A DNA stretch of 64,000 nucleotides from Arbacia lixula (taxonomy: Eukaryota > Echinodermata > Echinoidea > Arbacioida > Arbaciidae), in contig OZ022576.1 of assembly GCA_963669155.1 (NCBI GenBank), positions 28,921,938 to 28,985,937 on the forward strand. The letters are read 5' to 3'. Made by a program: the position numbers and the translations under genes. Below are positions 38,174 through 62,788 of the stretch, one piece after another. Under the pieces are notes generated by a model. That model ran no database searches and was not told where the DNA came from. It saw nothing but the letters and a program-made list of their open reading frames with translations. Numbering within the stretch: position 1 is the stretch's first letter; each line of letters starts with the position of its first letter.

Positions 38174-39034
38174 CACACACACATACACACATACACGCAT
38201 ATTAAATACACACAAGCACAGATATAAAATAAGTACATCTAGTAAGTGCAACGCCATTTCATCTCTTTGTACGCCTTTGATGCATTTTCGCACAATAAAA
38301 TACCCAAAGCGCATAGAGCAGCAGTTAGTCTGGCATTCAGAGGGTTCATTTGTCTCATGGAGATGTGGAATACAGCACTCTTGGTACTATGTGTTATCAA
38401 TGCTGCCATTACAATATGAGATGTGCCTTTCTCCTATGAGTTTCACCCCATCAATGTTAATATGAATAACACGAGTGAGGTCATGGAGGTTTAACGCCTG
38501 CTCTCCCTTTCCTATCAGAGATGTCTTACCTCCTTCCTGCCATAAACGATGAGGGCGTTGGTACCTATTATCCCTTTGCGCCCAAACAAGTCTTTCTATG
38601 GGATTTATGTGTATTACGTGTGCAAAAAACCCTCATAGTGCATAAATATTGCCCTCTAAAGATTCGCGCACTTAATCGTACCCATGTTTGCCAACCGTCT
38701 CTTTATCTCCCTCTCTCTCTCCCCCTCTTTCTTTCTACCGTCTTTTCCAGACCAGCGCATGAAGTCCAACTACTTTAGCTTAATTGGAGTAACGTCTTCG
38801 GCCGGCGGCCAATGCCTGACGAGCGACGCATTCATGACGGTACCGGGCAGATCGCCGATACGCTGCGCCTCGTCGTGCACGCAGTACGGCAAATGCCGCT
38901 CGTTCAACTTCCGTGACCCGGTTTGCGAGCTTCACGACGTTACGAGACACGACGTTCAGCCGTCGCAATTTGAATCAGTCGATGGTTGCTACTATTACGA
39001 AATCATCGGTACGGACGCAACCACACTTGGGTGA
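21693..39034 (+). CDS. secreted F5/8C - four-repeat - PAN-like protein (8 exons)
   Basis: Gene-level entry. Exons 21693-21804, 22156-22334, 28120-28269, 32232-32385, 32769-33167, 33520-33921, 35076-35480, 36350-36748 and 38751-39034 join in one open frame of 827 codons plus stop. Order: hydrophobic signal sequence, F5/8 type C (discoidin) domain, four tandem ~133-residue domains with many N-glycosylation sequons and Cys pairs, then a PAN/Apple-like Cys module. F5/8C domains bind phospholipid or glycans and PAN modules bind protein or carbohydrate, so an extracellular adhesion, immune or matrix role is an inference. All module exons after F5/8C are symmetric phase 1-1, typical of exon-shuffled proteins. 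No transmembrane segment seen. Start and 3' end are uncertain (see the exon entries). Confidence 0.75.
22156..22334 (+). CDS. exon 2: F5/8C domain, N-terminal part
   Basis: Acceptor ctctacag, donor gtaagc. Completes Gly from phase 1 and encodes the family hallmark ALGMETGSI followed by DSSVTQND, then RGRLRHQSSWTP and a W-rich end (WDPAPWIE), matching the conserved LGMExGxI start and the surface-loop region of F5/8C domains. Ends in phase 0. The next exon is 5.8 kb away because a Harbinger element has inserted into this intron. Confidence 0.85.
22372..22745. repeat. Harbinger left end: TIR and subterminal CCGGCCGAT motifs
   Basis: After the terminal repeat, short motifs of the type ccggccgatg, gtccggccg and gagctcggtg recur at least ten times in both orientations. 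Clustered subterminal motifs of this sort are candidate binding sites for the element's DNA-binding protein. The overlapping ORFs here reflect GC-rich repeats, not genes. Confidence 0.8.
22810..24223 (+). pseudogene. Harbinger transposase (DDE_Tnp_4 type), frameshifted
   Basis: Exon 1 (22810-23123) starts MAAPRRLRMALLEHELAQAR and is Arg/Glu-rich. Intron donor gtaagt at 23124, acceptor ttgcag ending 23228. Exon 2 (23229-24223) contains the catalytic core: first Asp in CGAIDGKHV, second in SPGSYSDAGIF, and Glu in RRVVENAFGIF, with NRFRCL after it. Spliced translation meets TAA at 23260-23262 because of four extra bases, TTAA, at 23259-23262; without them the expected family sequence GLKLAITLRFLATG is continuous. 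The core from 23263 on is otherwise fully open with all three acidic residues. It is the nuclease that would act on the element's ends together with the MADF partner. Confidence 0.9.
24224..25252. other. Harbinger spacer between the two convergent genes
   Basis: AT-rich kilobase between the two stop codons. An aataaa occurs at about 24340 downstream of the transposase. Short phrases 'cactgtaagtatacgaggca' recur with changes at 25090-25175. No ORF supported. Confidence 0.6.
25253..27307 (-). pseudogene. Harbinger-associated MADF/Myb-like DNA-binding protein, frameshifted
   Basis: Five exons in phase 0 or 1: 27307/27249-26841, 26699-26512, 26370-26179, 26063-25683, 25555-25253. All borders are GT/AG. 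The first exon has a basic/Ser-rich lead (SKSTSKSSSSSASTSRR), then a MADF-like half (EIAEFYEGHPMYYDVGHENH, LKDWTLDKFSEQIGLSG); the second completes it (AIQRHFTSCRTEHFKL, KLKAYEFLDAHHISR). Later exons are acidic/Ser-rich, Gln/Pro-rich, then polar. The ATG at 27307 (MPKVVRVNDWDEEE) runs to a TAA at 27182; removing the four bases TTAA near 27182-27187 joins it to the MADF frame. Otherwise translation would start at 27249. MADF partners bring the transposase to the nucleus and element ends in characterised Harbingers. Confidence 0.8.
27425..27859. repeat. Harbinger right end: subterminal motifs and TIR
   Basis: Mirror of the left end: repeated ccggccgatg, ggccgagctcgg and ctcggccggtgtcc phrases, then the 23-bp terminal repeat at 27836-27858. 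It also lies upstream of the MADF-like gene, so it may include that gene's promoter. Confidence 0.8.
28120..28269 (+). CDS. exon 3: F5/8C domain, middle part
   Basis: Acceptor ttaatacag, donor gtgagg; 50 codons, phase 0-0. Encodes NLTYPYDIVGIATQG, then WVTTYNVSCSLDG and FTFDMV, matching the conserved 'V.G..TQG......W(V).Y.(V).S.DG..F' core of discoidin domains. Confidence 0.85.
28270..29173. other. intron sequence with a hairpin and (AT)n
   Basis: Intron 3 of the F5/8C gene. Contains an imperfect palindrome at 28528-28615 and an (AT)n tract at 28838-28880. Otherwise nothing. Confidence 0.6.
28528..28615. repeat. 88-bp imperfect palindrome
   Basis: Arms acgaactatc / gatagttcgt enclose ggcgatctgaatgta / tacatccagatcgcc and the core gctatctttcctcggaaagatagc. 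One strand folds into a long hairpin. Confidence 0.85.
29174..30165 (-). pseudogene. Penelope-like retroelement, C-terminal RT and GIY-YIG part
   Basis: Reading from 30165 leftward: the RT end with VDFLDVTLDL, RPYAKPGD, SNHPPEVTKKIPQSIQTRLS and ITWFNPPYSKHVRT, then after a one-base insertion in a T-run at 29778-29780 the second frame IGRKFLALVEQHFP, SYSCMDNM, a Cys cluster (SCNCRKKEDCPIPGKCM) and the GIY-YIG endonuclease (VYIGLTSTPFKTRYANHK, LSKHIW, CNLCLWEKYHI). It ends with a stop at 29174-29176. The 5' part with the RT catalytic motifs is missing and the piece abuts a (TG)n microsatellite. A typical 5'-truncated relic in intron 3. Confidence 0.9.
30168..30250. repeat. (TG)n-(TA)n-(CA)n microsatellite, palindromic
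   Basis: TG dinucleotides, then TATATA, then CACACA, so the tract is nearly self-complementary. It sits at the truncated 5' end of the Penelope-like relic and the left edge of the tandem tRNA units. Confidence 0.97.
30562..30632 (+). tRNA. tRNA-like gene, anticodon UCA (copy 1)
   Basis: 71 nt fold as a complete cloverleaf: acceptor GTCTCTG/CAGAGAC, D stem GTC/GGC with loop TAGTGGTTAA, anticodon stem CCGGC/GCTGG with loop GTTCAAA (T33, anticodon TCA at 34-36), 4-nt variable loop, T arm CCGGG TTCGATT CCCGG. A and B box sequences are canonical. It resembles the tRNA-Glu/Asp body. TCA would read UGA; selenocysteine tRNA is excluded by the short length and variable loop. A T-run follows the gene, as for a Pol III terminator. 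It may be a suppressor-type gene or a tRNA-derived repeat head. Confidence 0.7.
30946..31707 (-). pseudogene. CR1/L2-like LINE, 3' end
   Basis: On the minus strand, frame one (31695-31330) gives the thumb region IRNLGVLFDSHMSMSYHISH, SRIDYCNGLLSTIPSNQL and VQRLQNWAARLI. Frame two (31333-31040) gives LKQRITFKLLLFVYKILNEQ, SASDTLRLTYPKTRT and SASKHWNDLPLTIRQSPSL, the hallmark C-terminus of CR1/L2-type RTs. A small deletion near 31335 in the 'HWLPLKQR' motif breaks the frame. The element ends at the left with an agcgctttggg... hairpin and (ATA)n tail. It interrupts one tandem tRNA unit at 'attggat/cgggg'; target duplication is imprecise. 5'-truncated and inactive. Confidence 0.9.
31733..31803 (+). 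tRNA. tRNA-like gene, anticodon UCA (copy 2)
   Basis: Same 71-nt cloverleaf as copy 1. It differs at three sites: one in the D loop, and two in the anticodon stem, which reads CCGAC/GTTGG instead of CCGGC/GCTGG. The stem changes replace a G-C pair with A-T, so pairing is preserved. Loop GTTCAAA and anticodon TCA are unchanged, and a T-run follows. Confidence 0.7.
31910..32062. repeat. (AT)n-(GT)n microsatellite
   Basis: TA/AT tract about 31974-32008 followed by GT dinucleotides to 32062. ORFs across it are repeat artefacts. Confidence 0.97.
32232..32385 (+). CDS. exon 4: F5/8C domain, C-terminal part
   Basis: Acceptor attttgcag, donor gtaggt; phase 0 to 1. Encodes VATFNANNDSQ and CRSLRIHPVTWHNRVAMRLE, matching the conserved 'R.IRI.P..W.....(M)R.E(L)' end of discoidin domains. 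The domain-closing Cys that usually follows is absent (IFSKAPRN), so the pairing of the opening Cys is unclear. Confidence 0.9.
32769..33167 (+). CDS. exon 5: unrecognised ~133-aa domain, copy 1
   Basis: Acceptor tctgcag, donor gtaagt; 399 bases, phase 1-1. Encodes LISNIELNFISP, EGLNQTLIFDVDLNFTRPI and a tail with CLFTEHMMCLEITIG and ACVWIRCQ. Several N-x-S/T sequons. It aligns end to end with the next three exons but is the most divergent (WY core replaced). I do not recognise the fold. Confidence 0.8.
33168..33519. other. intron
   Basis: Short intron between domain copies 1 and 2; nothing notable. Confidence 0.7.
33520..33921 (+). CDS. exon 6: unrecognised ~133-aa domain, copy 2
   Basis: Acceptor gtatctag, donor gtgagt; 402 bases, phase 1-1. 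Encodes KLVADREISFTP, EGLVHDLLLNVDIVFSRNVT, RPYTWYISAEF and FTCSLENGPPCSQIEKI, ending in DTDCE. The Lys-Leu/Ser-Leu start, 'NVT' centre and 'CSLENGPPC' motif align with copies 3 and 4. Confidence 0.85.
33922..35075. other. intron
   Basis: AT-rich intron with a CT-rich stretch near 34580-34640 and a poly-C/(CA)n run at 34935-34976. The ORFs at 34339-34705 have no support. Confidence 0.7.
35076..35480 (+). CDS. exon 7: unrecognised ~133-aa domain, copy 3
   Basis: Acceptor acaaacag, donor gtaaag; 405 bases, phase 1-1. Encodes KLIADDSLTLTSG, EGLQNNVTF, MFNRNVTRSYYWFFSAWLR, VQCSMVNGPPCEDISEFCVE and CCPLVCQ. With copy 4 it shows the best-preserved pattern: a YYWFFSAWL-like core followed by three C-terminal Cys positions. 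Confidence 0.88.
35885..36260. mobile_element. fragment of the 7703-type long-TIR element
   Basis: Contains ttaaagggaccgtgcaccct at about 35887, gtttgatgaaaatcctttaa, gcatccttttacctgtgcat and cacaacatttgggagagcat in the same order as the left arm at 7703. A ~58-bp direct duplication (cgtaaagaagaaagaaaaat) at about 36087 and 36144. Only one end is clear. Confidence 0.7.
36350..36748 (+). CDS. exon 8: unrecognised ~133-aa domain, copy 4
   Basis: Acceptor tttcaacag, donor gtgagt; 399 bases, phase 1-1. Encodes LISNTTSFEVTSG, NNVTFDLKVNFTWEV, QSFFWFFKVWLKS, LYALCSLEEPSCSDIDELC and CSNIQC. Start aligns with copy 1 (LISN) and the core with copy 3. Confidence 0.88.
36749..37239. other. intron, no feature
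   Basis: AT-rich start of the intron before the last visible exon. The minus-strand ORF at 36804-37052 shows no domain. Confidence 0.6.
37240..37960. repeat. diverged tandem repeat, ~160-bp units
   Basis: Phrases 'cgttccagttttagtaagtg', 'gacattttttt' followed by 'aaaat' and 'cccaaagacac..catgat' recur with changes near 37329, 37589, 37745 and 37909. Roughly four old tandem units inside the last intron. Confidence 0.7.
38041..38225. repeat. (TC)n-(TA)n-(CA) microsatellite
   Basis: TC dinucleotides at about 38083-38117, TA at 38141-38169, then CACA-rich sequence. ORFs on the minus strand are artefacts. Confidence 0.95.
38751..39034 (+). CDS. exon 9: PAN/Apple-like Cys module, terminal as called
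   Basis: Acceptor tcttttccag after a long pyrimidine tract. From phase 1 it encodes GGQCLTSDAFMTV, then IRCASSCTQYGKCRSFNFR, VCELHDVTR and DGCYYYEIIG: the Cys spacing and 'C...C......C.SF(N)(F)......C.L' pattern of PAN/Apple modules. The frame stops at TGA 39032-39034. A donor-like gtacgg at 39009 would make the exon 258 bases and phase 1-1 like its neighbours, so the gene may continue. An aataaa occurs at about 39510 if it ends here. Confidence 0.75.
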
Positions 39035-39837
39035 ATTAACGACAGTCTGATTCACAACGAAAAGAAAATGTGATTTACGCGTGTAGGTGACGCTAAAGCG
39101 AACAACGTCAAAATTACGATAGCGCTGATGGTTGAAAGTGCAGTTTATGATTGTCATTCTGCAAGAAGTTAATCTCTACGGAAGTACAGATCACAGTATT
39201 CAATTATGTTTGCTATATGACTGGGATAAGCGACAAAGAATCAAAGTGGACTCAGCAATTCATGTATAATATAATGTCATTAAATACCAGTTGAAATAAT
39301 CAACCAAATAAGAAATAACCACAGGACCGCTGCTATCTTTCCAGCACTAGCAATGCCTAAGTACCATTCCAGCGAAGGAACCTAGCATTACGTTGTGCTA
39401 AAAGATAAATTAAAAGCTTGGAAGAATTGAAGCCTGTTTTCAGGCACAATCATGTCATAACGTTAGAGATCACCTATTCCTTAGCTGACATGCGTCTCAA
39501 ATGTTTGTAATAAAGAGTACCAAAGTGTTACGTCACATGAGCATGTCGTCAAGACAACTCGTTCTTAATTACGTGGGTAGAGCAATCAGCAGTGATCACA
39601 GCGGGGAATATTACAGGGCGAGCTCGACACAAGCCCGCTAGACTATGTGGGGCCAGTGAAACTCTAAATTGAGTGATGTTGTTTAGAACTAGACATCTCT
39701 ATACATGGATATGACGACACACCACTTCGGTACTTAATGCTTTCCTGCTTAAAGCGACCTCTACTGACATAGCGTATCCAGCAACTTACATGCATAATGG
39801 ACTTGTTTTTATACATGTATGAGGGTTGGCATCTTAC
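39035..39837. other. space between two convergent genes
   Basis: AT-rich. I looked here on the minus strand for the missing oxidase C-terminus (GGT.Q and GHG.GG motifs) and saw none. Confidence 0.5.
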
Positions 39838-57617
<17,780 letters not shown>

Positions 57618-57679
57618 GGTTTGGTTGGTGTGTAATGGCAAATGGTGTCGTACTTCATTAGTAGGGATATAATAATGTG

Positions 57680-57722
57680 GGAAGCCGGGTAGGCATCGCG
57701 GGAAGCCGGGTAGGCATCGCGG
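57680..57722. repeat. 21-bp direct duplication upstream of first exon B
   Basis: gggaagccgggtaggcatcg occurs twice head to tail within 70-110 bases upstream of the ATG at 57617, a GC-rich patch that may be promoter or 5' UTR. Confidence 0.8.
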
Positions 57723-57774
57723 GGAGGCGCTGTGAGTGTAGAGTTCAAAGGGCTTAAGGAGGCGTGGCATATGA

Positions 57775-58877
57775 TAGTCTGCTCACAGTAGCCTTTGGTC
57801 GAGTCCTCGCTCGCCGAACAAGGTTTGAAAAAAGACTAAAGCAGTGTGCGTTTACGGTAGTGATCGGGCGAGCGAGCTGCCTTGGCAGCGAGGCCTTTGC
57901 TAACTTGAAAAGCTCATTATATATTTGCATATGTACGAGGGTATTACATATGCAGCAGCTATTGACGATCGCGACCAGGCGTAATTGTTTTCATCGTGAT
58001 GTTTTTCGTAGATTCGTTCATTGTATAGTGGGGGTGTTGTTATTCTAATGTACTTAATAATCAATTAATTCTGGTACAAATTTCAATAAAACATAAATTT
58101 ATTACATAAATATATTTAAAGTATGACTAACATATTCATAAATTTGTTATCTAGATACCTTTGGAAAAAATATTTTCCTTAGTTTTTCCTTCTACCCTGC
58201 GTATAATGGATCACTTCAATTGACAGAGCAGCGCGACTGCAAGTAGTACCTCCCGCAGAAGTCTGGCCAGTTTCGCCAGGGAATGCCGATGGGATTTGTG
58301 TGCTTGCAGCACTGGCAGCGACAGTGGCTGTGCGTACTAAGTCCTTGCACAGCGGAATGACTTGAAAAATTGCAGATTTGCCATAGCCAGTTGGAAGATT
58401 GACAAAAACATCTTCACCTTTCAATGCTGATCGTATAGCTTTCGTCTGCAAATTCTTAATATTTGACAATTTTAACCTTCCAGCTGCATATTCAATGCTT
58501 TTTGATACGATGTCTTCTTCGAATTCGCCGCCAGCCATGTTCGTTTTTCGAGCGAGCAAAGATGATCGATCAATCAAGGCTGAATTCATGCATATTCATG
58601 ATTTTACTCAAATAGTCTACTCTGATTGGTTTATTGGATTAGAAGGTGTGGTTTGGCTGGCTTCCTGGCGAAGCTACTTTGCATCTCATTATCTACCGAT
58701 TTGGTAGCGGACGTATAATACGAAACAAAAGAATTAAACTGCAAGTTCGTAAAGGCCTCGGCGCTGAAGCGCCTCGCATGATAGTCTTATGTATGCAGAC
58801 TCGTTCGGCACATTTTGGGGTATAACAGCGCCGAATGCCTTGGCTAAAGGCTAGCTCACAGGGACTCATGCTAGTAG
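57775..58877. mobile_element. inverted-repeat unit carrying a RecQ-like ORF
   Basis: At the left, aggcctttgctaacttg at 57890-57906 and at the right caagttcgtaaaggcctcgg at 58741 are inverted copies; outward both sides show diverged arms of about 100-130 bases with atgatagtct, gccgaac and a terminal 'gtgagctagccttt'-like block. The only ORF inside is the helicase fragment. Termini and target duplication are approximate. It looks like a deleted DNA transposon whose full form encodes a helicase. Confidence 0.6.
58179..58589 (-). CDS. RecQ-like helicase N-terminal fragment
   Basis: The frame runs from an ATG at 58589 (a second ATG at 58538, MAGGEFEED, is a likely start) to a stop at 58179-58181. 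It contains LKLSNIKNLQTKAIRSALKG then EDVFVNLPTGYGKSAIFQVI: the Q-motif region and Walker A (TGYGKS) of superfamily II RecQ helicases. After PLCKDLVR the sequence turns Ala/Thr/Ser-rich and ends without DEAH or later motifs, so no helicase activity is expected. aataaa-type signals lie beyond the stop near 58095. It sits between inverted repeats, which suggests mobile origin. Confidence 0.75.
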   Translation of the reverse strand: MNSALIDRSSLLARKTNMAGGEFEEDIVSKSIEYAAGRLKLSNIKNLQTKAIRSALKGEDVFVNLPTGYGKSAIFQVIPLCKDLVRTATVAASAASTQIPSAFPGETGQTSAGGTTCSRAALSIEVIHYTQGRRKN

Positions 58878-59029
58878 AGAATAAACGAGAGAGAATATGA
58901 GATCGACGTGCAGGGCGTTGCCGTCTGTATACCCACCCCACCCATGGAATATAATATAGCATACATGTACACAACACATGTACTGAAAGAGTGATGGAAA
59001 GGGACAGACAGACAGAGGTACATAGTTCA
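58878..59029. other. no gene seen
   Basis: Short unique stretch between two repeats. Confidence 0.5.
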
Positions 59030-59285
59030 CCCAGACGATAAGTTTGTTTCAATAAAAGCAGACACATGGAAAACAAATAGTTAAGGTTTGAAGAAAATCG
59101 GTCAAAGGAAAAGAAGTCATTAGATTTCAAAATTTCAATTTTGTGGCGTGCACGTACGAAGTGCTCTAGTATGTTGTGTCTAATGATGTATCAAATGCAC
59201 AAGTACAAGGATGCATTTTTACTTTTATTTTTTTAGAGAATGAACGTTTTCGAGAATAAAATTGTACACAACATCTGGGAGCGCT
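59030..59285. mobile_element. fragment of the 7703-type long-TIR element
   Basis: gtttcaataaaagcagacac, aggtttgaagaaaatcggtc, tcaattttgtggcgtgcacg, aaggatgcatttttac and acaacatctgggagcgct follow the order of the inverted arm at 7703-8995. Confidence 0.7.
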
Positions 59286-59789
59286 AATAATGTTCTTACA
59301 TATGTGTAAGTATATGTGGGTGCATATGTGTGTATCTATCAGTTTGTATGTGTATGTGTGTATGTGTGTGTGTTTGTATGTGTGCTTATATGTAATGTGT
59401 GTAAGTGGGTGTGGGCTGGATATGACCCATGTCATGTGTTTGACGTACATAACCATATCTAGACAGTATGCGATACAAGGAGGTATGAGAGCGTCAGGAG
59501 TCACGGATGGTCTTTCTCCAAACAATAAATACTTCTCCTCTTTACAACATAATTCCCAGGTCCCCCTCTTTGTAGGGTAGGGTTGACCTTTAAACAACAA
59601 AGCATGTGTGTAACAAAAATGTCTTTGCACTGAAAATCACTCACCCTGACACACTTCCTCCCACTACTGCCATTGAATAATTGAAAAAATGGCAACAATG
59701 ACTAGCGACATTGTTATTAGGTGGTCTGTCGTAACCGACAGATCACATTCTAATTGGGTGGTCTGTCATGAAATGACAGATCACCTCTT
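59286..59789. other. TG-rich stretch and inverted copy, no gene
   Basis: TGTG-rich DNA at 59300-59410. At 59720-59790 tggtctgtcgtaaccgacag and tggtctgtcatgaaatgaca form small hairpins. No gene supported. Confidence 0.5.
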
Positions 59790-60480
59790 AATTTCGTCCG
59801 AATTTTCTTCTTTATTTATTTATTTATTTTTATTCCATGCCCCCACTTTTTTGTTCAGTCCAAATCTCAATAATGCATGTTTCATGTTTTATCAAATTGT
59901 TACCATGTATAGGTATATATGTGAACTTGTCAAATAATATTTTTCAAGGTCATTACACAATCATGACGTCATGCACGAGCAATTTAATGAAAATCTATTA
60001 TTCCATGTAACTCTAGAACTGGTCATTTTTGTGTAATGAAATTTGGCATGCATAAAATTAATGACAGGACAATTCATTTCAATTTTTAAAAAAAACGCGC
60101 GCGTACGCGTACGTTAGTGCATTAACGCTCGCCCAAAATTTCAAAATGCTCCAAATCATCTTAAAATTGATTTGCATTATGTTTCAGGCCATTTCTAGCA
60201 TTTTCGAAATTTCCGCGCGTACGCGCGCGCGTTTTGCCGTGCGTGAAGCAAACGGAACGTCGGAATACCGTTTTTTCACTGGATTCATATTTCTGACACT
60301 ACAAACATCATATCCTGTCGTTTTGAGACATTTCCATGCAATTTCAAGGTCGTGCGGGGGCGTCAAAGTTTAAAGTTCGCACGTGCGTCAATACGTTTTG
60401 TGTGCAAATATTGGAAAAAAACAAGAACTATCTTTAATAGGACATAGCTTCTCAGAATGGCTGGTGACCCCCCATTTTTG
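59790..60480. repeat. CpG-rich repeat, copy 1
   Basis: tttattttta ttccatgccc, tatcaaattgttaccatgta, ggtcattacacaatcatgac and cgcgcgcgtacgcgtacgtt recur in the same order at 61425-61815. The CpG-dense core (acgcgcgcgcg) is unusual for an AT-rich genome. Period between copies about 1605 bases. Confidence 0.8.
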
Positions 60481-61025
60481 TTATATATTTTGAAAGAGTG
60501 GGAACTGTAGATGTTATTTCATGTATCATTTGATCGTTAAGTGCATTGTGACGTCATCATTTAACCATATGAATCGAAAAAATGCATTTTCATGTATGAC
60601 GTCATGAACTTTTTTACTCGTTTTTGCGTATCTCAGTAATCCTTGATCATTTTTTTTTCCAAATTTCAGTATATGGTAGCTGAGACATTGCTCTATGAAG
60701 TACTAGCCTCATTTTTTTTAAAAGGATTCCATCTTTGTGGTGTCAATTTGATTATAGACATTAATGTCAAATTGGGTACGTGTTATGTCAAAGGAAGGGG
60801 TATTTATGAAATGACATGACGAGCTTCTAGGAGCTGTATCTTGCTTATGTTCAATTCTGTTACTCTGAAATTTTAGTATGTTGTAGCTGAGTGTACTAGC
60901 TTTCGGAGACGTCTCTCTATTTTTTAATCAGATGTCGGGATCATGGCGAAATTTCAGCTTGAATATCGATTTCTTAATCATTCTAGCCCCTGCTGGGCAT
61001 TACGTGTTAAGTGAATGGGAAGATT
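60481..61025. other. continuation of the repeat unit
   Basis: AT-rich; several 'tgacgtcat' and 'atctcagtaatc'-like phrases, no ORF. Probably part of the same repeat unit as 59790-60480. Confidence 0.5.
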
Positions 61026-61090
61026 TGTGGTTCAATGGGTAAGGAGCTGTTTTAAGATCTCGAGGCCCTCGGTTCGATTCCTGGAGTGGG
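61026..61090 (+). repeat. tRNA-like SINE head
   Basis: tggttcaatgggtaaggagc resembles a Pol III A box and cggttcgattcctggagt a B box at the right spacing, but the sequence does not close into a full cloverleaf. A tRNA-derived SINE head is the likely reading. Confidence 0.6.
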
Positions 61091-61424
61091 TAGGGTCAAT
61101 GTTTTTATTCCTTTTACAATGTTTATTTTGCCACCTTCTTCTCTTCTTTCCCTCACTTTGTCATTTTCTTTGAGATTCCTAAAATGCCTATTATATTTAG
61201 ATGGATTATGTGACCATTTAGGCAAGTCTCTGAAATGTAAGTATGTTGTAATTGCGCTAAGATTTTTTTTGAGCGTGACTCTGATTTCTAATGAGTAGAT
61301 GGTGTCACCATGGAAGGTAAATGGTGTCACCGTGCATTTACCAGCCCATGCCAGTGCATGAATTTGCAATGCAGACCACCTTATACTTGTCCACAAGTAT
61401 GTCTCGTTTCGTAAGAATTTGCTT
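61091..61424. other. SINE body or flank
   Basis: AT-rich, with 'ggtgtcaccatggaaggtaa' and 'ggtgtcaccgtgcatttacc' duplicated in tandem near 61300-61340. No gene. Confidence 0.5.
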
Positions 61425-61815
61425 TCTTATTTTTATTCCATGCCCTCCACTTTTTTTTGTGACATATCTCAACAATGCACATGTCATGTTTCATCAAATT
61501 TTCATCATGTATAGGTATGTATGTGAACATGTTCCCGCAACAATTCCAAGGTCATTACATAATCGTGACGTTATCTACGAGCAATAGAAAATCGATTATT
61601 GGATATATCTCTTTAACCAATCATTCATATGTTATGAAATTTGACATGCATGAAGTTAATAACGTGACAAATAACTTCAATGGATAAAAACGTACGCGTA
61701 CGTTAGTGCGATAACGCGCGCGCAAAATTTTAAAATGCTCCAAATCAACTAAAAGTTGTTTTGCATATGTTTTAGACCATTAATTCCAAGCATTTCAAAA
61801 ATTTCCGCGCGTGCA
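61425..61815. repeat. CpG-rich repeat, copy 2, truncated
   Basis: Second copy of 59790-60480; it is cut at about 61815 (aatttccgcgcgtg) by the gypsy fragment. Confidence 0.8.
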
Positions 61816-61819
61816 GAAA

Positions 61820-62197
61820 GTGAAGCAGAAAGAGCGTTCCGACAAACACGCTTAAGACCTACCAGAGTTCAACGTAGGTGACCATGTCAGACTCCAAGAC
61901 ATGCACAACAACCGATGGGCTCAACGCGGTACCATCACGTCGAAGCTACCAAACAGATCATACTTGGTAGAGACTGACAGGGGTGAGATCCGTCGCAGAA
62001 ACAGTCGTCATCTCAGACCTGCACCACCGAGACAACGAGCCGAGCAAATCCAACATCCTACGCAGATGGACAGCGATCTGGATGACGACGCAGAATTCCC
62101 AGCGCAACCAGCTGAAGCTGCAGAGCAATCCGCGTCTTCGTTCAGAACAACCCGACATGGAAGAATCAGCAAACCACCCGAACGCATGGACTTGTAA
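61820..62197 (+). pseudogene. Ty3/gypsy polyprotein C-terminus
   Basis: Broken upstream frame gives FNVGDHVRLQD, then the frame from 61901 reads NNRWAQRGTITSKLPNRSYL, VETDRGEIRRRNSRHLRP and ends RHGRISKPPERMDL. This is the post-integrase tail (the 'V..R...PRSY.V....G...RRN(R/S)RHL' module) of Ty3/gypsy Pol. One upstream stop (near 61855) and loss of everything 5' mean it is a relic. Confidence 0.88.
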
Positions 62198-62623
62198 AGC
62201 ATTAAATACAACAAAGCGAATAATAAAGGAACTTTCGCGCTGTTATGTAGAATTAGTCGCGTTTTTATGTAAAATTAGTAAGGAGATCAACTTGAAGTAA
62301 TCTAGAAAAACTTGATAGCACAAATTTAACTATGTTTTATGTTTCATCAGCAAGATTTGGATAATCAGCTGATTAATCTTCAACGCGAACCAGTGATGGA
62401 ACTGAACTATTTTAATACAAAGGACTGGATAAATATTCTTTAAAGAACTACAACCGGATCCACAATATACGTTCATTAATATAAAATACATGTACTAGTT
62501 ATAGTACAGTTAGTGTTTCAAAGAAAAGCATACAAATAGACTCTCTGACATATTTGGAAACTGATACAAAGGATATGCTGAGAATGAGTTAAATTTAATG
62601 AAAAGAATGTAAACCTTCTTTTT
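62198..62623. other. gypsy 3' untranslated region
   Basis: AT-rich sequence between the Pol stop and the polypurine tract; no ORF. Confidence 0.6.
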
Positions 62624-62636
62624 AAAGGAAGGGAGG
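62624..62636 (+). other. polypurine tract
   Basis: aaaggaagggagg, 13 purines immediately before the LTR, as needed to prime plus-strand DNA in LTR retrotransposons. Confidence 0.75.
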
Positions 62637-62641
62637 TATAA

Positions 62642-62788
62642 TGATAGTAAGTCTTGAGACAAGACTAGAGCACTTCTCAAGATGGCAACTGTATCAACAC
62701 ACACACGTATAGCCTGCTGCAATAAAGTTACTATAAAGTAGAAGTCTTGTTCGAGTCATCCTATCTGAGTCTACACAAGATCACAACA
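62642..62788 (+). repeat. Ty3/gypsy 3' LTR, ~147 bp
   Basis: Starts tgatagtaagtcttgagaca and ends agatcacaaca (TG...CA). Contains gcaataaagttactataaag, a polyadenylation-type signal. No second LTR is present in the window, so the boundaries rest on the polypurine tract and the TG/CA ends. Confidence 0.7.

Noticed and set aside
58179-58589. Functional RecQ helicase
   Set aside because: Only the Q-motif region and Walker A are present; DEAH and later motifs are missing and the ORF closes after 136 codons.
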